Notes: generated from the sequence alone by a model not told the origin. DNA of 64,000 bases from Gammaproteobacteria bacterium (GCA_017999615.1 JAGNLM010000002.1:109289-173288); one strand, 5' to 3'. Numbered from the stretch's first letter, positions 17,487 through 27,570 are shown. Program-made: numbers and translations.

Positions 17487-20400
17487 CTACTTCCGTTGCA
17501 GGATGGGCGGGAGCTGCACCGGCGCCTCGATCTGGGGGCGGTTGGTGCAGTACCAGTCCTTCTGGCTGTGCTTGGCGGTCACGAAGGAGCCGCCGCCCTT
17601 GCCCTGACCGAGCTTCAGCGTCTTCGCGAGCGCCTCGGCCAGCGTGACCGGCTTGCCCTTGGAGTCCTTCTGGGGGTGCTTGGCGAGCCAGGCGGCCTGC
17701 TCCTGGAGCGCCTTGCGGATGTCGGCGAAGGTCGTCCCGGGCGGGAGCACCAGGCGCCCGGACTTGAGGTCCCGAACCACGCTGATGATCCCTTCCGCCG
17801 CGGCCTGCTGCTGGCCGACCTCGTCGAGGTCCACGCCGGTGATGAGCACCGTCGCGTCGATCTCCACCGAGGCGGAGCCGCCGGTGCCGAGCCCGAGGGT
17901 GGCGGCCAGCTTGCCGCCCAGCCTGATCTTGGTCCACGAGAGCTCAGCGTCGACGGCCGCCTTGCCGCCCGCCCCGTAGCTCACCTCCGCCTGTCCCCTG
18001 GCGGTCGCCTTGAGTCCGAGCGCCGAGAGCGATGCCTCGGCCTCGACCTCCGCCTTGCCGCCCACGAAGACCTCGGCCTCCGCCGAGACGGCCACCTTCT
18101 CGGTGCTGATGACGCCCTCGACCTGCCCCTTCGCCTCGGCCCCCACCTTGGCCGTGGCGGTGACCTTCCCCGCCGCCTTACCGCCGCCCAGGTCCCTCTC
18201 GGCCGAGCCGGTCGTCGTGATCTTGATGATGTTCGCCTCGGCCGAGGCCTCGGCCTTGCCCTTCAACCCGTCGTTGTCTGCAGTGACCTCCCAGCTGCCC
18301 TTGGCCCCCGTCTGGCCGACCTGGACCTTGTGCTCACCCTCGAGCTCGACGCCTCCCACGGTGGTGGCGCCCGAGGTGGACGACGCCGCCTTCTCGTCGT
18401 CCTTGGGCTCGAAGAGATCACCACCCGCGATCTTGATGCTGCCCTTGACCGGGCTGTCCTCGCCCTTCTTTTCCTCGCCCTGGCCCTCGCCCTTCTTGCC
18501 GCTGAGGTCCTTCTCGTAGCCCCACTCCTTGCTGCGCCCCGAGGAGAGCGGCCCGCTGGTCGTGGTGTCCGTGGTGGTGGTCTTGGCGCCCTTGCCGTCG
18601 GTCTCGGTGGTGGTCTCGGTCTGGGTGGTGGTGGTCCCCCACTTGCCGGTGGTCTTCTTGGTCTCGTCGGTAAAGGTCCGCCCCGGGCCTTCCTCCCCGT
18701 CCTTGCCGGTGCGGGTGGTCCCGATGGTGGTCGACTTCGTGTCGGTGACGGTGCCGTCGGTGCCGACCTCGGTACTCTCGGTCTTGGTGTGGGTCCGGCC
18801 CGTCTGGCTGCCGTCCTTCCCGGTCTCGGTGCGGGACGTGCCCTCCGTGGTGGTCGTCTTCGAGGAGCCCGGCGTGTTGGTGAGCCACCCCTTCTTCTCT
18901 GGGGTCGTCTCGTGCTCGGTACCCTTGGTGGTGGTAACGGTCACCTTCTTGCCGTCCCCGCCGGCACCAACGTTGCCGCCGCTGCCGCCGTCGTCGTCCC
19001 CGCCGGCAGGCTTCGTCCCCGAACCACCGGGGCCCCCGTCCACCCCTCCGCCCGGCTTCTGCGCAGTCCCGTCCGCACGCCCGCCGGCACCGGGCTTCGC
19101 CTTCCCCTCGCCGGTGTAGCTGCTGGTGGTCTGGGTGGCCTGGCGAGTCGACCCGTCCGCCCCCACGTGGCTCTTGGTGGTGGTCTCCTCGCTGGTCTTA
19201 CCGCCCCCGGGGGTCTTGTCGCGGGTGGTGGTCCTGTCGGTCCTGTCCACCGACCCGTCGCGGCCGACGGTGGTGCTCGAGAAGCTGTCGGTGCGCTTGT
19301 CGCCCTCGGTGGTCTGGGTCTTCACCCAGCTCGCGTTGGCAGCGCTGCCGGAACTGGTCGAGGTGACGGCCTCCGGCTTCTTCGGCGCCCGCGGCCCGGT
19401 CCCGACCGCCTCGTCGTCGCGCGGCGGCGCCGGAGACAGACCGGCCTTCGCGCGCTCCGCGTCGTTCTCGGCCCTGGCCTTCTCGTTCTCCTTCTCCACC
19501 AGCGCGTTGCGGTCCCGGATCCGGTCCGCCGTGCCCGTCGGGTCGGGCGCCTGGTCGGGCTTGCGCTCCGTCGTCTTCGCCACCTCCTCGCGGATCGCGC
19601 GCACCTTCTGCCCCATGGGCACGGCGGCTTCCTTGGAGTTCTGGAGCTGCTGGTCGGCCTTGCCCAACCACTTCTGGACGTCACTCTTCTGCTGCTCGGG
19701 GCTCGCACCGAGGGCGGTGATCCCGGTCTCGAACTCGTCCTGGTAGTTGCGCAGCTTGTCGGCCTCGTGTGCTACCGGGGAGTCCTGCCCGGTCGCCTCC
19801 GCCGACTTGCTGACGCTCTTGCCCGCGGTCTTGAGCGCCATGTCCCGGGCGAGCTGCTGGGCCGCGTCGCCGCCGGGGTCCTTGCCCTTCTTGAGGTCGC
19901 CCGCGGCGTGGATGAATTTCTTCTCGTTGTCGAGGACGAAGCCCTCGGGGTCGCGCACCGACTCGTCGCTCTTCACCCCGGTCGCCTTCTTGCCTCCCGG
20001 CGTGGAGAAGGCGTCGTGGTAGTCCTTGCGTTTCTCGAGTTGCTCCGGCGTCGGCGGCGCCCACAGCGTGGTGTCGGTACTCTTGTCGATCCAGATCCCG
20101 AGCTCGGGGTCGTAGGTGACGTTCTCCTCGCCGTGCGCCTTCTTCCACTCGGCGGCGATCTTGTCGGCGATCTCGGGCGTCTTGGCGCTGATATCCACGT
20201 CCGCCCGCACCTCCTTGGGGGCGCTGCCGGAGATGTCGATGCTGCCCTTGCCGTACTTCGCTTCCAGCGCCGCCAGTTCCCCCGCGCGGGGATCCTTCTC
20301 CTTGTACTTCAACTGGATTTTCGACTTCTCCTCCTTGTAGCCGTCCAGGGTGGCCTGGTAGTCGGGGTGGGAGGTGTCGATCGAGCCGTCGGGCTTCACC

Positions 20401-20642
20401 AGCTTGGGGTTGGCCCGCACCTGGGCGTGGTACTTCTCCTTCAGCTTCTCGAGCTCGGCCTGCTGCTGCAGCCGGAGCTTCTCGATCAGGGACGGGGTGC
20501 CCTTTCCGGGTGGCTTCTCCTGCGCGGCGGCCGGAAGGGCCAATGCCCCGGCGAGCACCCAGGCGAGCGCCACGCAGAGAAGCCACCGGGCGCGGCCGGC
20601 CCGCGCCCGGGAGACAGGGGGCATCGGGGCAACGCGGTTCAC
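17487..20642 (-). CDS. Exported Thr-rich repeat protein with amphipathic beta C-terminus
   Basis: GTG 20642 overlaps the upstream TGA (GTGA) and follows GAGGG by seven bases; a downstream ATG at 20624 is an alternative. The 1,051-residue product has a signal peptide ending near PAAAQE. The first ~420 residues are charged, Lys/Glu-rich helical sequence. Residues about 420-690 are Thr/Gly/Asp-rich imperfect repeats of about 12-20 residues (TETGKDGSQTGRTHTKTEST; TTTTQTETTTETDGKGAKTT), as in extended surface stalks. About 730-930 alternate Ala/Lys/Val/Glu in short amphipathic strands (GKAEASAEANI; AKGQVEGVISTEKVAVSAEAEV). A short helical C-terminus has one Cys. No enzymatic motif is seen and no named family is recognised. 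Confidence 0.7.
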   Translation of the reverse strand: MNRVAPMPPVSRARAGRARWLLCVALAWVLAGALALPAAAQEKPPGKGTPSLIEKLRLQQQAELEKLKEKYHAQVRANPKLVKPDGSIDTSHPDYQATLDGYKEEKSKIQLKYKEKDPRAGELAALEAKYGKGSIDISGSAPKEVRADVDISAKTPEIADKIAAEWKKAHGEENVTYDPELGIWIDKSTDTTLWAPPTPEQLEKRKDYHDAFSTPGGKKATGVKSDESVRDPEGFVLDNEKKFIHAAGDLKKGKDPGGDAAQQLARDMALKTAGKSVSKSAEATGQDSPVAHEADKLRNYQDEFETGITALGASPEQQKSDVQKWLGKADQQLQNSKEAAVPMGQKVRAIREEVAKTTERKPDQAPDPTGTADRIRDRNALVEKENEKARAENDAERAKAGLSPAPPRDDEAVGTGPRAPKKPEAVTSTSSGSAANASWVKTQTTEGDKRTDSFSSTTVGRDGSVDRTDRTTTRDKTPGGGKTSEETTTKSHVGADGSTRQATQTTSSYTGEGKAKPGAGGRADGTAQKPGGGVDGGPGGSGTKPAGGDDDGGSGGNVGAGGDGKKVTVTTTKGTEHETTPEKKGWLTNTPGSSKTTTTEGTSRTETGKDGSQTGRTHTKTESTEVGTDGTVTDTKSTTIGTTRTGKDGEEGPGRTFTDETKKTTGKWGTTTTQTETTTETDGKGAKTTTTDTTTSGPLSSGRSKEWGYEKDLSGKKGEGQGEEKKGEDSPVKGSIKIAGGDLFEPKDDEKAASSTSGATTVGGVELEGEHKVQVGQTGAKGSWEVTADNDGLKGKAEASAEANIIKITTTGSAERDLGGGKAAGKVTATAKVGAEAKGQVEGVISTEKVAVSAEAEVFVGGKAEVEAEASLSALGLKATARGQAEVSYGAGGKAAVDAELSWTKIRLGGKLAATLGLGTGGSASVEIDATVLITGVDLDEVGQQQAAAEGIISVVRDLKSGRLVLPPGTTFADIRKALQEQAAWLAKHPQKDSKGKPVTLAEALAKTLKLGQGKGGGSFVTAKHSQKDWYCTNRPQIEAPVQLPPILQRK

Positions 20643-21511
20643 GGCGCGGCCCTCTTCGAAAGGGCCTCGGCGGCCTCGCGAAGCTTGGGGTCGGCCTTCG
20701 GGTCCGCCAGCACCGCGCGCAACTCCCGCTCGGCCTCCTTCGGCTGCCTCAGCTTCAGGTACGCCTCGGCCAGGTAGACCGGCAGGCGCGGGTTCGTGCT
20801 CCCGGCGGCCCGGGCCTTCAGATAGAGGTCCCGGGCCTTTTCGGTCTCGCCCCGATCGTCGCGCACCGTGGCCAACAGGAAGAGCACCGCGGGGTCCTCG
20901 GGAGCCGCCTGCACGGCCTGCTCCAGCAGGGGCACCGCCTCGTCGCCCCGCTTCTGCCCGAGCAGGAGCACGGCCAGCCGCTGACGGGCCATGACGTGGG
21001 CGGGGTCGGCCTCCGCGGCCCGGCGCAGGTGCCGCTCCGCCTCGACGACCTTGCCGGCAGCCAGGAAGAGCCGCCCCAGGTTGTACCAGGCCTCGGCCCG
21101 CGCCGGGTCGATGCGGACCGCGGTCTGGAACATCGTCATCGCCTGGTCCACCTGCCCGCGCTGCAGGGCGAGGACACCCAGGTTGTTGTAGGTCTCGGCG
21201 AACAGGGGGTCCGCCTCCAGGGCCTGGTCGTAGTAACGGCCCGCCTCTTCCGCCCGGCCCTGCGCGAGGGCCAGGTTGCCGAGCAGGTTGGCGGCGTCCC
21301 GGTTGCGGGGGTCGGCCTTCAGGATCCCCTCGAGGACCCGCTGCCCGTCCGCGACCCGGCCCTCGTGCAAGGCCTGCTCGGCCTGCCTGAAGCGCTCGTC
21401 CACACCCGCCTCCCCGGCCGCCAGGGCCGGCAAGCCCGCCAGAGCCAACAGCGGCCCCGCCACGAGGGCGGCCCGCACCCGACGCCCGAAACCCTGCCGT
21501 GTCACGCTCAT
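20639..21511 (-). CDS. Periplasmic TPR-repeat protein
   Basis: The 290-residue product starts at ATG 21511, overlapping the upstream TGA. A signal peptide (about 1-31) is followed by consecutive TPR motifs through about residue 285 (for example AAGRYYDQALEADPLFAETYNNLGVLALQRG). It sits between the two giant exported proteins of operon B with overlaps at both ends (ATGA and GTGA), so fixed co-expression is likely. TPR arrays bind peptides; the likely clients are its operon neighbours. Confidence 0.85.
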   Translation of the reverse strand: MSVTRQGFGRRVRAALVAGPLLALAGLPALAAGEAGVDERFRQAEQALHEGRVADGQRVLEGILKADPRNRDAANLLGNLALAQGRAEEAGRYYDQALEADPLFAETYNNLGVLALQRGQVDQAMTMFQTAVRIDPARAEAWYNLGRLFLAAGKVVEAERHLRRAAEADPAHVMARQRLAVLLLGQKRGDEAVPLLEQAVQAAPEDPAVLFLLATVRDDRGETEKARDLYLKARAAGSTNPRLPVYLAEAYLKLRQPKEAERELRAVLADPKADPKLREAAEALSKRAAP

Positions 21512-24500
21512 CGCGCTTTCTCCTGTCCACCCGCGCGCTTCGGCGCGGGAGCGGGCACCCCGCCCGCGTCGACCCGCAGGTAGCTCTCCAGCTTCTTCAC
21601 CCGGTCCCGGACCTGGGGGTTCGGGGCGAGGTTCAGGCTCTCCCGGTACTTCACCAGGGCGCCGGCGTAGTCGCCGGAGGCCTGACGGCGCCGCGCGTCG
21701 TCGCGCAGCCGCTGCGCCAGGTCCCCGGGCGGCAGCGCGAGCCGCGAGAGCAGCGCGCTCGGCGCCTTGAAGAGGTCCACCTCGAGTTCCGGGCGGTTCA
21801 CCGGCCAGAGCAGGCCCTGGTCGGCCACGAGGTTGGCCTGGCGCTTCTCGGCCTCCGTGGGCTGCGTGGTGCGGCGGACGTCGACCGTCAACACCCGCAC
21901 CACTCCGCGCTGATTGGCCACCAGCACCTCGATCGTCTGGGGGCCAAAGCGCAGGGGCAGCTCCACCCGCCCCCCATTGCCCACCAGGGTCGCCTTGCGC
22001 CAGGGACCCCCGGCGGTGCGGGCCCCCACGAGGGCCAGGTCCGCCGGCCCCGCGACCTCCACCGGGACGCTGGAGCCGCTCACCTCCGCCCCCGGTGCGG
22101 GGGATACGATGCGCGCCTCGGGCGCCGCGGCGATCACCTTCAAGGCCAGCTTCTCGCTCGCCACGTTGCCGCTCGCGTCGGTCACCCGCAGGTCGACCCG
22201 GTGGTCCCCCGGCTGGAGCAGCAGGTCGGCGGTCACGCGGCCGGTCGCGGGCGGGAGCTTCTGCCAGAGACCGCCGTCGACGGACACCGCCGGCATCACG
22301 GGCCCCGCGTCGTCACCCACCTCAAGCTCGAGGGTCACGAGAGGGTCCTTCAGCTCTTCCCCGGCCTTCGGCCTGGCGACCTTCAGGGTGGGCGGGGTGT
22401 TGTCCCCCGCCACCTGCATGAAGAACACCGCCTCGTTGTTGGCCCGGTCGAGGTCTTTCAGGGCGTCGTCCGGGTCGGCGACCACGGTCAGGGTGTTCTG
22501 CCCGCCCCGGGCCTGCCAGGGGATGCGCACCAGGACGCTGCCGTGCAGCGGCACCGCCCCGGCCGGAACCCTCGCGATCTCCTCGCGCGCCCCGCCGCCC
22601 TGGCTGCGGAAGAGCGCCACCTCGGCCGTCCCCGGGGACACCGACCCGAGGTTGCGCAGGGCGACCTCGACCGCGACCTCGTCACCCGCCTTGGGCTCGG
22701 CCGGGGCGTGGACCTTGAGGTCGGAGGACGACACGCTCAGGTCGGGGGCGACGCTGGTGACGCCGCCGATGGCCGCCACCGACTTGCGGGCCTCGTCCTC
22801 GGACTTCGCCACCGTCCACATCGGGGTCGCGGTCAGGCGGAACTTGAAACGGAAATCGCTGTTCACCACGTAGTGCCCGCCCCGCAGGTGCTTGGAGCGG
22901 ATCCCGACGCGGTTGTCGCCCGGAAGCCCCGAGTCGTCGAAGCGCAGCGCAGACGGCGGGATGCGGAAGGTGTAGTTGCCTTCCGGGATGACGTCGCGCA
23001 GGCGCCCCACCACCACCCCGTTCACCAGCACGTCGGCGTCGTGCTGCTTGTACTCGCTGCGCCCGTACGGGAGCGAGAAGCCCATCTCCAGCCAGGCCTC
23101 CACCAGGTTGGTCGCGCGCCAGCGCTCGCCCTCGCGGTAGGCCGAGTACTCGAAGATCCCGTCCGCGCCCACGTCCGCGTGCGCGAAGTCGACCTCGCCG
23201 TCGGCGTCGCTGTCGTCGCCGACCCACTCCACGTCGCCGACCCGCTGGGTCCAGCGGTCGAGCCGCCCATCCCCATCCAGGTCCTCGCCGCCCTGGCGCC
23301 TGCCCCAGTCCACCGTGGCCGCGTCCAGGCGCTCCGCCTCGCGGGCCCGGCGCACCAGCTCCGCCTCGCCGCTCCGGGCCGCCGCATCCGCCGGGTCCCG
23401 CCCGGGGAAGAGCCAGACCTCCCGGGCGCTCTCGCCGGCTCCCAGCTTGAACTCGTAGGCGTGCTCGAAGGCGCGGTCCAGGCCGCGCGCCACGAGCCGG
23501 GTCGAGACTCCCGTGAAGCCCTCGTAGAACCGCGGGGTTACGGTGAAGTCCATCGACCCGCGCTCGGGGAGCAGGCCGTGGCGCACCGTGGGCGAAAGGG
23601 TGACCGCGTGGGGGTCGGCGGCCGTCACCGCCAGGTCGGTGACCGCGTCGCCCAGGTTCTGCAGCCGGAACACCCGCCCCGGCCCGACCCTGGCCGGACC
23701 CACGTCCTGCCAAGCCAGCTCCACGTGGGGCAGCTGCACGTGCACCGCGACCTCGGCCTCGTCGGAGAGGCCCTCGGTGGAGACGATGCGGATCGGCACG
23801 ACGTGGTCCGCCGTGTCCACGTCCTGGGCGCTGATCCCCAGCATGAACTCCCGCACCTCCCCGGGACCGAGGGTAAAGGGGCGGTCCTCCGAGCCGTCGC
23901 CCACGAAGCCGACCAGCATCAGCGGGTCGTGGGGCTTGCCGCACTCGAGCCGCACGCTGAGGGGCGCGTCGCCGTTGTTGCGCACGCTCACCCCCACGCG
24001 CTGGTCGTAATCGCGGCGGATGTTGGCGCCGTAGCGGGACTTGCCGAAGGCGAGGCCCTTGACCCGGGTGACCGTGCGCACGGGTCCGGGCTCCTTGCCC
24101 CCGAGGGGCTGGAACTCGTGGGGTACACCGGCCTCGAGCCCGGTCAGCGCGACGGTGCGTGCGCGCCCGCTCTCGCCGACTACCTCGGTCCAGGGCTCGG
24201 TCCCGGCCTTGCGGAACCGGACCCGGGTCTCCCCGAAGCCGAAGGAGCTCCAGGCGACCCGGACGTCTTCCCCGGAGAGCACGGCCCCGTCAGGGGGCGA
24301 GAGCCCGAAGTACTCCGAGAGCTGGAAGTTACGCGTCAGCTCGGCCTTCGCCCCGGCCGCGTCGAAGGCGGTGACCTTGATCTCGTGGGGCCCCGGACCC
24401 AGACGCGCCCAGGGCACGTCGGCCTGGTAGGGGGCCGTGTAGTCGGTGCCCGCCGGCGTCCCGTCCACGCGGAACTCCACCCGGCTCACCGGACGGCCGC

Positions 24501-27500
24501 TGTAGCTGATGGCGATGACGCTGGCCTCCGCCGGCCTGTCGAGCACCTGTCCCTCGCCGGGGGCGTTCAGGAAGAGCGCGATCCCCTCCCGATCCCGGGC
24601 CCCGGTGGCCTGGACCCAGAAGGCCTGGCGCGAGCGCTGGCCCTCGCTGCCGGTGCAGCGCGCCTCGACGCGGTAGAGGCCCTGGCGCGGGAACCGCGCC
24701 TGGGCGGGCTTCTCACCGTCCAGGCGCACCACGGCCTTCGCCTCGCCCCCCAGGTCGACCTCGCAGGAGGCCGGCGCCGCGGCGTATTCGAGCGGGGTGC
24801 GCTGGAAGGCCACCGTCTGGGGGCTCGCGGCGTTGGCGGCAGCCCCGACCGCGGCGGCCTGGATCGCCCGGCCGCGGGTGTCGGCCATCACGAAGTGGGG
24901 CTGGTCGGACTTGCCGTTCTCGCCCCACTCGGAGAGCTCCACCCGCAGCCGGGTGGGGCCCTGGACCTCGACCGGGCGCGACCAGCGGGCCGGCGCGTGC
25001 ACACCCTGCTCGAACAGCATCGCCCCGGTGCGGTCGTCGTAGACCCGGACGTGAACCTCCATCGGGCCGGCCACCGAGAGGGTCACGGTGCCGGCCGCCG
25101 GCATGTCGAAGAGGAAGCGGTCCCGGTCCCCGATATGGTCGATGGTGTAGGCCTGGGCCTCGCCGTCCGCGAGCCGGCGCGCCGGGTCCGCGGCGAGCGG
25201 CCAGCGCTCGGCCGGCTCGGCGCGCTCCAGGCCCACGGTGAGCTCGTAGGGCTCCGGGGAGGACCCGTTCTCGCCCCACTCCCCGACCATCACGTAGTAG
25301 CGGCCGGCGTTGACCTGGGGGCGCAGCTCGGCCGGCTTGCCGGCGTGGGCGCCGACCTCCTGGAGGAGCGCCCGGGAGGCGTCGAAGACCCGCAGGTGCG
25401 TCTCCTGCCCGGATTGCGCCTTGACCCGCAGGTGGCCGGGGAAGTCCACGTCGACGGCGAAGACGTCCCGGTCGCCCAGGGGCAGGTAGGTGCCCCGCAC
25501 GGTCTCGCCCGGCAGCAGCGGCACCGCGCTGTCGAAGCGGTCGTTGCGCTGGGCCGCGTCGAGCTCGTCGGCCGGCTCGAACCAGGCCCGCAGGCCGTAG
25601 GCCGAGGCCGAGGCGGCGTTGTTGCCCCACTCCCGGATCGCCACGTACAGGGTCTCGGGGCCCTCGACGCTCCGGCCGAGCGCGTTGGGTTTCTCGGCGG
25701 GTGCCCCCTGCTCCACCAGCAACGCCCCGGTCCGGTCGAAGACCTGGACGTGGCGCTCCAGGTGCCCGTCGCTCTCCAGCCGCAGGGTCCCCGCGCTCGG
25801 CAGAGCCACCGTGTAGAGGTCCACGTCGCCCCGCGGGAGCAGGGTCGCGCCGACCGCGCCCCCCAGGGGCAGGGTGCGGGCCGAGGCCATCTTGCCGGGT
25901 GCGGGAGCCGGGTCGTCGACGCCGTCGTCCGGCAGGAAGTCGGCCCGCAGCCGGTAGGGGATGAGGGAGGCACTGTTCTCGCCCCACTCCCCGATCTCGA
26001 CGAAGTACGTACCGGCGGGCACGTCGGCGGAGAAATCGAGCGGCTTGTCGCTGTGTGCCCCCTGTTCGACCAGGAGCGCGCCGTCGCCGTTGCGCAGGCG
26101 GGCGTGGCGCTCGAAGGGGACCGGGCGGTCGCGCACCCGCACCTGGCCGGGCCGGGGCAGGTCCAGGCGGTACACGTCGCGGTCCCCCACGGGCCAGACG
26201 AGCCCCGAGAGCTCTTCGCCGAGGCGGGCCGGCACCGCCGCGTCCACGGTGTCGTTCGGCTCCCGCGGGTCCACGGCTTCCTCCCGGGACACGGTGAGGG
26301 TCAGGGTCTTCTCGGGGTCGGAGGCGTTGTCGCCCCACTGAGAGAGCTCGACGTAGAAGGTCCCGGCACCGACCCAGCGCTCCATGCGGTTCTCCTGTGC
26401 GGCGTGGGCACCGTGCTCCTGCAGGAGCTTGCCCTCGCCGTCGCGCAGGCGCAGGTGGGTCGCGAGCGGGCCCTCCGGGGCCACCGTGACCGCGAGGCGG
26501 CTGGGGTGGGAGAGACGGAAACGGAAGAAGTCGTGGTCGCCGTTTCGCGCCACCGTGAGGGTGACCGGTGCGCCGGGACGGACCTCCTGGGCCGTGGCCA
26601 GGGCGTCGTTGGGCTCGACCTCACGCTGGGGCTCGACGGGGTTCAGGGCGACCCGCAGCGGCCCGGCCCCCTCGCCGAGGCTCCCGGGAACGGTGGCCCC
26701 TTCGTACCCCGGAGCTTCGACCCGAACCGTGACCGGGCGCCGGGAGACGGCGACACGGTCGTCGGCCCCCACGAGGTTCGCCTGGCCCACGCGCAGGGCG
26801 TCGAAGCGGGCGAGACCGTCCGCGCCGGTGCGGCCCTCCGCCACCAGGCCGGTGGAAAGGGTCTCGGCCACCCGCACCGTGGCCCCCGCCAGGGCCTTGC
26901 CGGTCACCGCGTCGGCGGCGGCGACCTCGAGCCGTGCGGGCGTCGCCTCCGGGGCGAGCCGCAGCTCCAGGGGGGCGTCCTGGCGCACCTCGACCTGCCG
27001 CGTGACGGCCACGAAGCCGGGGGCCTCGGCCAGGAGCTCGTAGCGCCCGGGCGCGAGGGCCGCGAGCTCGAAGGTGCCCTCCCAATCCGACACGGCCGTC
27101 GAGGGTCCGGCGACCGCGGCCCGCACCTGCAGCGGACGCAGGGAGACGGTGACGCCGGCGAGCGGGCGGTCGAGCCCCTCGGCCAGCACCCGTCCGCCCC
27201 AGTAGACCCGGGCGACGGGGGCGAGCTGGACTTCCAGCGCCGTCCGCGGCCCCGGCGGCACCTCCACCGTCCGGGTCACCGCCTCGAACCGGGGGTGGCG
27301 CACACTCAGGTCATGCCGCCCGGCCGGAAGCCCGTCCACGGTCGCCACACCCGCCGCATCGGTCGACGCGCGGCGCCCGCCCAGGCTGAAGTACGCGTGG
27401 GCGACCGGCGTCGGCTTGCCGTCCTCCCCGACCGTCACCAGCCGCACCGCCAGCGGTCCCGGGGCGAGGGGCTCGGCGCCGCCGACGGGGGCGGAGACCG

Positions 27501-27570
27501 CGGCCAGAGAGAGCGCAAGGCAGAGCGCGCGCGTGGCGGCGCTGCGGGAGCGGTGACGGGCGGACGGCAT
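21508..27570 (-). CDS. 2,020-residue exported multidomain protein (CarbopepD-reg, PPC-like x5, Ig-like, CARDB)
   Basis: ATG 27570 follows GAGGGG. After a signal peptide (about 1-31), residues about 38-330 hold three carboxypeptidase-regulatory-like beta domains with GLPAGRHDLSV and LAPGRYELLAEAPGF. Residues about 335-960 hold five PPC-like domains of roughly 120 residues. Each has a DxDxFxF/Y strand, an LLVEQGAHxxKP strand and a closing (E/Q)WG(E/D/N)N motif. Ig-like and CARDB-like domains follow, including an internal DxDGDGxxD-type acidic stretch (LDGDGRLDR). The C-terminus is a TPR-like module (GDYAGALVKYRES...RVKKLESYLR) shared with the operon A TPR protein. It is likely a surface or periplasmic binding protein. 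No protease domain accompanies the PPC-like repeats. Confidence 0.8.
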   Translation of the reverse strand: MPSARHRSRSAATRALCLALSLAAVSAPVGGAEPLAPGPLAVRLVTVGEDGKPTPVAHAYFSLGGRRASTDAAGVATVDGLPAGRHDLSVRHPRFEAVTRTVEVPPGPRTALEVQLAPVARVYWGGRVLAEGLDRPLAGVTVSLRPLQVRAAVAGPSTAVSDWEGTFELAALAPGRYELLAEAPGFVAVTRQVEVRQDAPLELRLAPEATPARLEVAAADAVTGKALAGATVRVAETLSTGLVAEGRTGADGLARFDALRVGQANLVGADDRVAVSRRPVTVRVEAPGYEGATVPGSLGEGAGPLRVALNPVEPQREVEPNDALATAQEVRPGAPVTLTVARNGDHDFFRFRLSHPSRLAVTVAPEGPLATHLRLRDGEGKLLQEHGAHAAQENRMERWVGAGTFYVELSQWGDNASDPEKTLTLTVSREEAVDPREPNDTVDAAVPARLGEELSGLVWPVGDRDVYRLDLPRPGQVRVRDRPVPFERHARLRNGDGALLVEQGAHSDKPLDFSADVPAGTYFVEIGEWGENSASLIPYRLRADFLPDDGVDDPAPAPGKMASARTLPLGGAVGATLLPRGDVDLYTVALPSAGTLRLESDGHLERHVQVFDRTGALLVEQGAPAEKPNALGRSVEGPETLYVAIREWGNNAASASAYGLRAWFEPADELDAAQRNDRFDSAVPLLPGETVRGTYLPLGDRDVFAVDVDFPGHLRVKAQSGQETHLRVFDASRALLQEVGAHAGKPAELRPQVNAGRYYVMVGEWGENGSSPEPYELTVGLERAEPAERWPLAADPARRLADGEAQAYTIDHIGDRDRFLFDMPAAGTVTLSVAGPMEVHVRVYDDRTGAMLFEQGVHAPARWSRPVEVQGPTRLRVELSEWGENGKSDQPHFVMADTRGRAIQAAAVGAAANAASPQTVAFQRTPLEYAAAPASCEVDLGGEAKAVVRLDGEKPAQARFPRQGLYRVEARCTGSEGQRSRQAFWVQATGARDREGIALFLNAPGEGQVLDRPAEASVIAISYSGRPVSRVEFRVDGTPAGTDYTAPYQADVPWARLGPGPHEIKVTAFDAAGAKAELTRNFQLSEYFGLSPPDGAVLSGEDVRVAWSSFGFGETRVRFRKAGTEPWTEVVGESGRARTVALTGLEAGVPHEFQPLGGKEPGPVRTVTRVKGLAFGKSRYGANIRRDYDQRVGVSVRNNGDAPLSVRLECGKPHDPLMLVGFVGDGSEDRPFTLGPGEVREFMLGISAQDVDTADHVVPIRIVSTEGLSDEAEVAVHVQLPHVELAWQDVGPARVGPGRVFRLQNLGDAVTDLAVTAADPHAVTLSPTVRHGLLPERGSMDFTVTPRFYEGFTGVSTRLVARGLDRAFEHAYEFKLGAGESAREVWLFPGRDPADAAARSGEAELVRRAREAERLDAATVDWGRRQGGEDLDGDGRLDRWTQRVGDVEWVGDDSDADGEVDFAHADVGADGIFEYSAYREGERWRATNLVEAWLEMGFSLPYGRSEYKQHDADVLVNGVVVGRLRDVIPEGNYTFRIPPSALRFDDSGLPGDNRVGIRSKHLRGGHYVVNSDFRFKFRLTATPMWTVAKSEDEARKSVAAIGGVTSVAPDLSVSSSDLKVHAPAEPKAGDEVAVEVALRNLGSVSPGTAEVALFRSQGGGAREEIARVPAGAVPLHGSVLVRIPWQARGGQNTLTVVADPDDALKDLDRANNEAVFFMQVAGDNTPPTLKVARPKAGEELKDPLVTLELEVGDDAGPVMPAVSVDGGLWQKLPPATGRVTADLLLQPGDHRVDLRVTDASGNVASEKLALKVIAAAPEARIVSPAPGAEVSGSSVPVEVAGPADLALVGARTAGGPWRKATLVGNGGRVELPLRFGPQTIEVLVANQRGVVRVLTVDVRRTTQPTEAEKRQANLVADQGLLWPVNRPELEVDLFKAPSALLSRLALPPGDLAQRLRDDARRRQASGDYAGALVKYRESLNLAPNPQVRDRVKKLESYLRVDAGGVPAPAPKRAGGQEKAR

